Shown here one piece after another: positions 5,224 through 11,664 of a DNA stretch of 11,664 bases. Under the pieces are notes generated by a model. The model saw only the letters and a program-made list of their open reading frames with translations. It searched no databases and was not told where the DNA came from. Within the stretch, counting starts at the first letter, position 1, and each line of letters starts with the position of its first letter. The stretch comes from DATKWV01 sp035529405 (GTDB taxonomy: Bacteria; Planctomycetota; Phycisphaerae; Sedimentisphaerales; Anaerobacaceae): assembly GCA_035529405.1 (NCBI GenBank), contig DATKWV010000122.1, positions 1 to 11,664 of the forward strand, in the 5' to 3' direction. The translations under genes and the position numbers were made by a program.

Positions 5224-7137
5224 ATGAATGTACCCGCAACAAAATTCAGTAAATTGCTGCGCCGCTGGAAACTGATACTTGCCATCACCGCAGGCATATT
5301 TGTCGGGTATGTACTGCGCTGGGGCCTTGCCCCCGCGCAGATGGCACACACGGAACATATTGTCACAGCGCCACAGCCTCAGGAACACGAAGCCGCAGCC
5401 TTATGGACCTGCTCAATGCATCCCCAGATTCGAATGCCGAAACCCGGCTTGTGCCCCATATGTAATATGAAGCTGATTGCTGTTCGCCGCCAAGAGGATG
5501 ATATGACCGGCGGTATGCGAGAATTTACCACCAGCGAATACGCCAAAGCCCTGATGGACATTGAAACAAGCGCCGTTGAACGAAAGTTTGTAACCGCTGA
5601 GATTCGCATGGTGGGCAAGGTCGAATACGACGAAACCAGATTCGGGTATATAACCGCGTGGGTACCCGGCCGGCTGGACCGGCTGTATGTCGATTACACC
5701 GGCATTTCTGTCAGAAAAGGCCAGCACATGGTTGACCTGTACAGCCCTGAACTGCTCAGTGCCCAGGAAGAACTCATCCAGGCAATCGATGCTGTTCGCA
5801 GCATAAGCGCCGGCACTTCGGCTATCGTTCGCGAAGTTACATTGGGTACACAGCAGGCCGCCAGAGAAAAACTGCGATTACTGGGTCTGACAGCCGAACA
5901 GGTCTCGGAGATTGAAAGAAGCCGTACAGTCTCCGAGCATATTACAATATATTCGCCCGCCAGTGGAACCGTTATCCACAAAAACGCTCAGGAAGGTATG
6001 TACGTGGACACGGGTACGCGTATTTATACGGTCGCTGACCTTACGCATGTATGGGTGAAACTGGATGCTTATGAGTCGGAGCTGCAGTGGCTGCGATACG
6101 GCCAGGACGTGGAGTTTACGACGGTTTCTTACCCTGGCCGGGTATTTACAGGCAGTATATCGTTTATAGACCCAGTGCTTAGCGCGGTAACACGAACAAT
6201 TAAAATACGTGTGAACGTACCCAACCCCGATGGAACGTTGAAACCGGAAATGTTTGTTAAGGCCGTAGTAAAAACACAGATTGCCGCGGGGGGTAAGGTT
6301 ATGGACCCAAAGGTTGCGGGAAAATGGATATGTCCCATGCATCCTTCAATTATAAAAAACAAGCCGGGCATATGTGACATCTGCGAAATGCCGCTTGTTG
6401 GCACGGAGTCGCTCGGATATGTCAGCGCAGATTCCGATATTTCCGAAAAACCATTGGTCATCCCCGCCTCAGCGGCGCTGGTGACCGGCACAAGAGCAAT
6501 TGTCTATGTCGAACTTACAGACAGGGATAAACCAACCTACGAAGGCAGAGAAATTGTACTCGGGCCGCGAGCGGGCAATTATTACATCGTGCACAGCGGC
6601 TTAAAAGAGGGCGAACGGGTCGTAACAAAAGGAAATTTTAAAATAGACAGTGCCCTGCAAATCCAGGCCAGACCCAGCATGATGTCCCCCGAAGGCGGCG
6701 GCCCGGCAGCCACACACCTCCACGGCGGCCACGCCCCAACACCTCAAGCCGCAACTGATATGCCCAGCCAAACCGCTCTGGCGGCAGAATCACTCAAACA
6801 GCTCAACGCCGTGCTGGCTGCATCACAGGCGGTTAGACAGTCTTTCAGCAACCAGGACGTTCCTCAAATACGGCTGGCTTTTACCGAACTGGAAAAAGCT
6901 GTCAAAGATGTGGATATGAAATTGCTGCAGGGTCATTTTCATATACTGTGGATGGAAATCTCGATGCGACTGAATAACGATTGCTTCGAAGGAAAACATG
7001 CCAGGACCATGCCGGAGGCCCTGAGAATAAACGAATCCTTAAAGGCAAACATTGACAGCCTTAAATCAAACTTCGGTTTGGTGCATGCGCCGCTTAAGGG
7101 GCTTTCGAAACCTTTAATTTTACCTGCAAACGATTAA
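5224..7137 (+). CDS. CusB-type periplasmic adaptor with two heavy-metal-binding domains
   Basis: The membrane-fusion subunit linking the pump to the outer-membrane duct, 637 residues (CusB has about 400). Residues 16-34 are a transmembrane anchor. The first heavy-metal-binding domain is CSMHP (63-67) with CPICNM (77-82). The lipoyl/hairpin and barrel core follows, with GTVIHKNAQEGMYVDTGTRI and VADLTHVWVKLDAYESEL recognisable. A second module, CPMHP (370-374) with CDICEM (384-389), is inserted before the membrane-proximal domain (IPASAALVTGTRAIVYV onward). A linker with H498, H500 and H503 leads to a helical C-terminal domain (about 515-630) containing GHFHILWMEISMRL. It resembles the DUF3347-type domain of metal adaptors, but that match is by eye. 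Cys, His and Met pairs suggest a soft metal such as Cu(I) or Ag(I). The ATG at 5224 has AAAAGG 14 bases upstream, unusually far, so coupling to the preceding gene is possible. The pump gene follows after 32 bp. Confidence 0.9.
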   Translation: MNVPATKFSKLLRRWKLILAITAGIFVGYVLRWGLAPAQMAHTEHIVTAPQPQEHEAAALWTCSMHPQIRMPKPGLCPICNMKLIAVRRQEDDMTGGMREFTTSEYAKALMDIETSAVERKFVTAEIRMVGKVEYDETRFGYITAWVPGRLDRLYVDYTGISVRKGQHMVDLYSPELLSAQEELIQAIDAVRSISAGTSAIVREVTLGTQQAAREKLRLLGLTAEQVSEIERSRTVSEHITIYSPASGTVIHKNAQEGMYVDTGTRIYTVADLTHVWVKLDAYESELQWLRYGQDVEFTTVSYPGRVFTGSISFIDPVLSAVTRTIKIRVNVPNPDGTLKPEMFVKAVVKTQIAAGGKVMDPKVAGKWICPMHPSIIKNKPGICDICEMPLVGTESLGYVSADSDISEKPLVIPASAALVTGTRAIVYVELTDRDKPTYEGREIVLGPRAGNYYIVHSGLKEGERVVTKGNFKIDSALQIQARPSMMSPEGGGPAATHLHGGHAPTPQAATDMPSQTALAAESLKQLNAVLAASQAVRQSFSNQDVPQIRLAFTELEKAVKDVDMKLLQGHFHILWMEISMRLNNDCFEGKHARTMPEALRINESLKANIDSLKSNFGLVHAPLKGLSKPLILPAND

Positions 7138-7169
7138 TCTCAAACAAAACATTACAGCACATTATTATT

Positions 7170-10100
7170 ATGACTGAAAACTATGCGCAATTGACGGTTG
7201 AGCAGAAATCGTTTGTTGGCCGGATTCTGAGATTCTGCCTGACAAATAAGCTTTTAGTTGCATTGATAGTGCTTTTTACAGCCGCAGCCGGTATTTACGT
7301 GGCTCCGTTTGACTGGGAACTGAAAGGTTTTCCCCGCAACCCTGTGCCCACCGATGCTATCCCGGACATCGGAGAAAACCAGCAGATTGTATTTACCGAA
7401 TGGATGGGCCGGTCGCCGCAGGATGTCGAAGACCAGATAAGTTACCCGCTGACGATTTCACTGCTGGGTGTGCCTGGGGTAAAAACGATTCGAAGCTATT
7501 CCTTTTTCGGCTTTTCAAGCATTTATATAATCTTCAAGGAAAAAGTTGACTTCTACTGGTCTCGCAGCCGTGTTCTCGAAAAGCTAAACAGCCTGCCTGC
7601 AGGCACACTGCCGGAGGACGTTCAGCCAGTGCTTGGCCCCGATGCCACTGCTTTAGGACAGATTTACTGGTACAGCCTCGAAGGCCGTGACGCCAATGAC
7701 AAGCCCACAGGCGGCTGGGACCTTGAAGAACTTCGCACAATACAGGACTGGTATGTACGTTATGGGCTGCTTTCTGCAGACGGGGTCAGTGAAGTTGCAT
7801 CGGTAGGCGGATTTGTTCGCGAATACCAGGTCGATGTTGACCCTGATGCCATGCGGGCTTACAACGTTACACTTGGTGAAATCTCTGCTGCGGTGAAAGG
7901 CTCAAATATAGACGTCGGCGCAAAAAGTATCGAGTTGAATCGCGTGGAGTATTTCATCAGAAGCATCGGATTTATAAAGAACACTGCCGACATCGAAAAC
8001 AGCGTGATAAAGGTTAATGAAAATGTGCCTGTAAGTATCGGCAATGTTGCAACAGTTACACTCGGCCCGGCGTTGCGGCGAGGCGCGCTGGACAAGGACG
8101 GGGCCGAAGCTGTCGGCGGCGTGGTTGTTGCCCGCTACGGCCAAAACCCGCTGGCCGTTATCAAAAATGTCAAACAAAAAATCAAAGACATTTCTGCCGG
8201 CCTGCCGGCAAAGGTCGTGATTGATGATTCAGCAGTAAGTCCCCAAATGGTGACAGAGTTTGCAGCGGCCGGTGGTTTCGAGGCTTACCGCAACGGCCAA
8301 ATCAATCACCATGGCTGGCTGAACTACCTGAGCACCACCCCGGGACAGCAATGGCCTCCCTGGGTCAATATCAGCCGGGTTACGGTTGTTCCGTTCTACG
8401 ACCGAACGCAGCTTATCTACGAAACTCTCGGAACGCTCAATGACGCCCTCGCACAGGAAATCCTGATAACCTGTATTGTAGTGATTCTCATGGTTATGCA
8501 TCTGCGCAGCAGTGTGCTCATAGCGGGTATGCTGCCCCTGGCTGTTTTATTATGCTTTATCGCAATGAAGTATTTCCGGGTAGATGCGAATATCGTAGCG
8601 TTATCCGGCATTGCCATAGCAATCGGCACTATGGTAGATATGGGTATCGTTATCTCCGAAAACATATTGCGCCACCTCGAGAAGGCACCGCCCGATGCGC
8701 CGAGACTTGAGGTGGTTCATCGTGCAGCCAGTGAAGTCGCAGCTGCCGTTGTTACCGCCGTGGCTACCACGGTAATAAGTTTTCTGCCGGTTTTTACAAT
8801 GATTGGTGCAGAGGGCAAGCTCTTCAAGCCGCTGGCTTTTACCAAAACCTTCGCATTGGCTGCTTCAATTTTGATAGCCCTTACAGTCATCCCCCCCGCG
8901 GCACTGGTGCTTTTCTCGGCAAGGATTTCAAGCAGAAAGTTACGCTATATATTTTACGGCATTATCGGCCTGGCAGCAATTGCCGTTGTCGTCCGTGGAA
9001 TTATCATAGGCTCTTTTGCCATCGGATTCGGCGGCGTAGTTCTTTTGCTGTTCGCGGCTTACGGTTTCACCGAGTTCAAAATTCCCGAACGCCTTAAAGA
9101 AAAGATACCGACACTTGCTAACATACTAATAGTTATCTTTGTCGGCATTGTCTTGAGTATCTATTGGGAACCTTTGGGCGCACAACGCGGACTTGTGCGC
9201 AATTTTATTTTCGTTGCGGTACTGGTGGGTTCGCTTGTCATATTTTTCTGGTTGTTTGGCCTTGTGTACCCGACGGTTTTGCGATGGGCTTTAGCACATA
9301 AAAACATGTTTCTCTCTGTCGTTATGTTTATCCTTCTTTTTGGCCTGATGTCATGGCTGGGTTTTGCAAAATTATTCGCCTGGATTCCCGTCACAGCTGA
9401 AAAAGCAGGCCTTGACCAGAGCAAAATACGCTCGAGAACCTTCTGGGTAAAGGCCGACGAGAAATTCCCCGGCCTGGGCAGGGAATTCATGCCCCCGCTG
9501 GACGAAGGCTCTTTCCTGTATATGCCCACAACAATGGTCCACGCCTCCATAGGCGAGTCTATGGATATACTGGCAAAACAGGATATCGCTTTTGGTAATA
9601 TTCCCGAGATTGACACGGTTGCAGGCAAAATAGGTCGAGTCGAAAGTCCACTTGACCCCGCACCGATTTCAATGATTGAAACTGTCATAAACTATACCAG
9701 CGAATACAAAACTGATAAGGCCGGGCGGCGAATCAGGTATCGTTACGACAAAGCAAAGAATGAATTTGTACGGGACAACAACGGCGAACTTATACCGGAT
9801 TCCGACGGGCGCCCGTTCAGACAATGGCGAGAGCACATAAAGAGTCCCGATGACATCTGGGATGAAATCGTCAAAGCCGGCGAGATTCCCGGTACAACTT
9901 CAGCTCCCAGACTTCAGCCTATTGCCGCAAGGATTGTTATGCTCCAAAGCGGTATGCGCGCTCCTATGGGTATCAAGATAAAAGGTCCCACGCTTGAAAC
10001 AATCGAAGCCGTCGCCCTTGAAATTGAACAATTCCTGAAAGAAGTTCCCGGTGTTGAACCTGCTGCGGTTATTGCTGACAGAATTGTGGGCAAGCCTTAC

Positions 10101-11168
10101 CTGGAAATTGTACCCGACAGAAAAGCAATTGCCAGGTATGGCGTGAAAATACGCGATTTTCAGGATGTCGTGGAGGTCGCTATAGGTGGCAAAAAGATTA
10201 CTACTACCGTTGAAGGCAGAGAACGATTTGGCGTTCGTGTAAGATATCAGCGCCAACTGCGAGACCAGGTCGAGACTATGGGAAAGATTCTTGTACCGGC
10301 AAAAGGCGGCAGACAGCAAATTCCAATCACCGAACTTGCAGAAATCCGCTACGTTCGTGGACCACAGGTTATAAAGAGCGAGGACACGTTCCTGACCGGC
10401 TATGTTCTTTTCGACATGAGAGCCGGCAATGCAGAAGTGGACGTGGTCGAGCAATGCCAGCGGTATCTGCAAAGTAAAACAGACACCGGAGAACTTATCC
10501 TGCCTGCCGGTGTCAGCTACACTTTCGCAGGAACCTATGAGAATCAGCTCAGGGCACGGAAAAAGCTGGCTGTGGTATTACCGATGGCACTGTTTTTGAT
10601 TTTTCTGATTCTGTATTTTCAGTTCAAATCGATTGCTACTACATTCCTGGTTTTTTCAGGGATATTTGTGGCCTGGGCGGGAGGTTTCATACTCATCTGG
10701 CTGTATGGTCAGCCGTGGTTTTTGAATTTTTCGGTTTTTGGCGTAGGTATGCGGCAGCTTTTCCAGGTACATCCAATCAATCTCAGTGTCGCGGTATGGG
10801 TAGGATTTCTGGCCTTGTTCGGCATCGCCAGCGATAATGGCGTTATTCAATGTACGTATTTGAACCAGGTTTTCCGACAGCAAAAGCCCGCGTCAATACA
10901 GCAGATACGTGATGCGACAATTGTCGCCGCCCGGCGCAGGCTCAGGCCCTGTCTGATGACTTCAGCGACAACGATTCTGGCCCTTATACCCGTGCTTACG
11001 TCCGTCGGGCGCGGCAGTGACGTGATGGTTCCTATGGCCATTCCATCCTTCGGCGGCATGCTGGTTGTTCTTATCAGCATATTCGTGGTACCAATACTTT
11101 ATTGCGAGGTCAAAGAATTTAATCTGGCAGGGACAGTGCCGCACAAACAGCTTAACAACACAGTTTGA
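7170..11168 (+). CDS. CusA/CzcA-type heavy-metal RND efflux pump, extended form
   Basis: The proton-driven inner-membrane pump of the tripartite system (HME-RND family), 1332 residues against about 1047 for E. coli CusA. TM1 is about 22-45; TDAIPDIGE (about 60-68), LGPDATALGQIYWY (about 155-168) and EVASVGGFVREYQV (about 207-220) are HME hallmarks. TM4 has GIAIAIGTMVD with D490 for the proton-relay aspartate D405 of CusA. Extra length falls in several places: about 353-407, three or four additional hydrophobic segments at about 592-700, a soluble insert at about 845-900, and a loop between late TMs (GQPWFLNFSVFGVG). RIVMLQSGMRAPMG carries M924, equivalent to CusA M623, but I800 and V992 replace M573 and M672. 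D1222 and C1261 stand where CusA has E939 and K984. The ATG at 7170 has no Shine-Dalgarno sequence in the AT-rich 32 bp before it. Metal family is secure; the substrate metal is not. Confidence 0.93.
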   Translation: MTENYAQLTVEQKSFVGRILRFCLTNKLLVALIVLFTAAAGIYVAPFDWELKGFPRNPVPTDAIPDIGENQQIVFTEWMGRSPQDVEDQISYPLTISLLGVPGVKTIRSYSFFGFSSIYIIFKEKVDFYWSRSRVLEKLNSLPAGTLPEDVQPVLGPDATALGQIYWYSLEGRDANDKPTGGWDLEELRTIQDWYVRYGLLSADGVSEVASVGGFVREYQVDVDPDAMRAYNVTLGEISAAVKGSNIDVGAKSIELNRVEYFIRSIGFIKNTADIENSVIKVNENVPVSIGNVATVTLGPALRRGALDKDGAEAVGGVVVARYGQNPLAVIKNVKQKIKDISAGLPAKVVIDDSAVSPQMVTEFAAAGGFEAYRNGQINHHGWLNYLSTTPGQQWPPWVNISRVTVVPFYDRTQLIYETLGTLNDALAQEILITCIVVILMVMHLRSSVLIAGMLPLAVLLCFIAMKYFRVDANIVALSGIAIAIGTMVDMGIVISENILRHLEKAPPDAPRLEVVHRAASEVAAAVVTAVATTVISFLPVFTMIGAEGKLFKPLAFTKTFALAASILIALTVIPPAALVLFSARISSRKLRYIFYGIIGLAAIAVVVRGIIIGSFAIGFGGVVLLLFAAYGFTEFKIPERLKEKIPTLANILIVIFVGIVLSIYWEPLGAQRGLVRNFIFVAVLVGSLVIFFWLFGLVYPTVLRWALAHKNMFLSVVMFILLFGLMSWLGFAKLFAWIPVTAEKAGLDQSKIRSRTFWVKADEKFPGLGREFMPPLDEGSFLYMPTTMVHASIGESMDILAKQDIAFGNIPEIDTVAGKIGRVESPLDPAPISMIETVINYTSEYKTDKAGRRIRYRYDKAKNEFVRDNNGELIPDSDGRPFRQWREHIKSPDDIWDEIVKAGEIPGTTSAPRLQPIAARIVMLQSGMRAPMGIKIKGPTLETIEAVALEIEQFLKEVPGVEPAAVIADRIVGKPYLEIVPDRKAIARYGVKIRDFQDVVEVAIGGKKITTTVEGRERFGVRVRYQRQLRDQVETMGKILVPAKGGRQQIPITELAEIRYVRGPQVIKSEDTFLTGYVLFDMRAGNAEVDVVEQCQRYLQSKTDTGELILPAGVSYTFAGTYENQLRARKKLAVVLPMALFLIFLILYFQFKSIATTFLVFSGIFVAWAGGFILIWLYGQPWFLNFSVFGVGMRQLFQVHPINLSVAVWVGFLALFGIASDNGVIQCTYLNQVFRQQKPASIQQIRDATIVAARRRLRPCLMTSATTILALIPVLTSVGRGSDVMVPMAIPSFGGMLVVLISIFVVPILYCEVKEFNLAGTVPHKQLNNTV

Positions 11169-11189
11169 GCCATAACCCAGCTAATTTTC

Positions 11190-11221
11190 TTGCAGTCTGC
11201 CGTTCAAGCAGGTAGTATAAT
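11190..11221 (+). promoter_or_regulatory. Candidate promoter of the tRNA gene
   Basis: A perfect TATAAT lies at 11216-11221, 18 bases before the tRNA 5' end, a typical distance for a tRNA promoter. The nearest -35-like box, TTGCAG (11190-11195), is 20 bp away, longer than optimal, so only the -10 is convincing. It lies 21-53 bp after the pump gene's stop codon, so read-through from the efflux operon is also possible. Confidence 0.4.
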
Positions 11222-11239
11222 TACAGTTTTTCAGTTGTT

Positions 11240-11313
<74 letters not shown>

Positions 11314-11322
11314 GTTGTTTTT

Positions 11323-11358
11323 GAGCCTGTGTCAGTTGATGACATCGGCTCTTTTTTT
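11323..11358 (+). terminator. Rho-independent terminator of the tRNA gene
   Basis: GAGCC (11323-11327) pairs with GGCTC (11347-11351). After one mismatch and a G-T wobble the stem continues as TGTCA/TGACA around the loop GTTGA. Seven T's follow directly (11352-11358). It starts 9 bases after the tRNA. On the minus strand there is no U-tract, so it acts only on rightward transcription. The same bases encode part of the old integrase tail on the other strand. Confidence 0.88.
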
Positions 11359-11664
11359 GTTCCTAACTCTACCACTTGCAAAGGCTTAACGTTCCCACTG
11401 TTTTGCTCACAGCGACTCTTGTGTTGCTCTTCACCAAAGCCAATTGAAGACATCGAATTACAATCAAAGTCGGATTTTTTTGCAAGTTTTTTGTAAGCGC
11501 CATCGACCGAGTATCTTTTCTTAGCGGTAAAACAGCCGGTTTTTTGTTTTTGGTGTATCCTGCTTCAACTGTAACAGTCAGGTTTTCAAAATCAAAAGAT
11601 GACTTCTTCAGGCTTTTAAGTTCATCACGCCTCTGCCCTGTTTCTGCGGCCAAACGATATAATA

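Noticed and set aside
9161..9688. 175-codon minus-strand frame inside the pump gene
   Set aside because: Antisense shadow of a gene with strong protein homology on the + strand. No own start site or motif.

Overview
This window looks like chromosome from a Gram-negative bacterium of moderate GC content. Planctomycetota, probably Phycisphaerae-like, is my best guess. The guess rests on three things: an oversized CusA-type pump with a heavy-metal-binding-domain adaptor, an MscS relative of the subtype with 'RRLVVPITYF...PFQNWTR', and a tyrosine integrase whose C-terminal tail runs antisense into a tRNA. The assignment is inference; no marker gene settles it.

Layout. Positions 1-426 hold the 3' end of fabD (fatty acid synthesis). 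A gap of about 370 bp follows, with a candidate promoter, a possible 14-codon leader ORF and a small hairpin. Next come two + strand genes 41 bp apart: a PmtA-like phospholipid N-methyltransferase (796-1353) and an unrecognised membrane-anchored protein with two similar beta-rich segments (1395-2147). A minus-strand MscS-family channel (2190-3266) converges on them. A divergent intergenic region (3267-3756) is rich in inverted and direct repeats and carries candidate promoters, an operator-like dyad and possibly a structured RNA.

The main system is a + strand tripartite metal efflux operon. It encodes an outer-membrane lipoprotein of the TolC/CusC type (3757-5181), a CusB-type adaptor with two Cys/His/Met metal-binding modules and a distinct C-terminal domain (5224-7137), and a 1332-residue CusA-type RND pump (7170-11168). 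The three proteins would form a channel that carries a metal ion, most likely Cu(I)/Ag(I), across the envelope on proton motive force. By eye, however, the pump keeps few of the methionines that carry Cu(I) in E. coli CusA, so its substrate or ion path may differ.

At the right edge lies tRNA-Arg(ACG) with a strong intrinsic terminator. A decayed tyrosine integrase on the minus strand overlaps it: box I is intact, the middle is missing and frameshifted, and its tail reads antisense through the terminator and the tRNA. This is the scar of a mobile element that used the tRNA gene as its attachment site. I did not find a demonstrably new multi-gene system. The most unusual items are the metal-relay changes in the pump, the repeat-rich mscS/efflux intergenic region and the tRNA/integrase junction.
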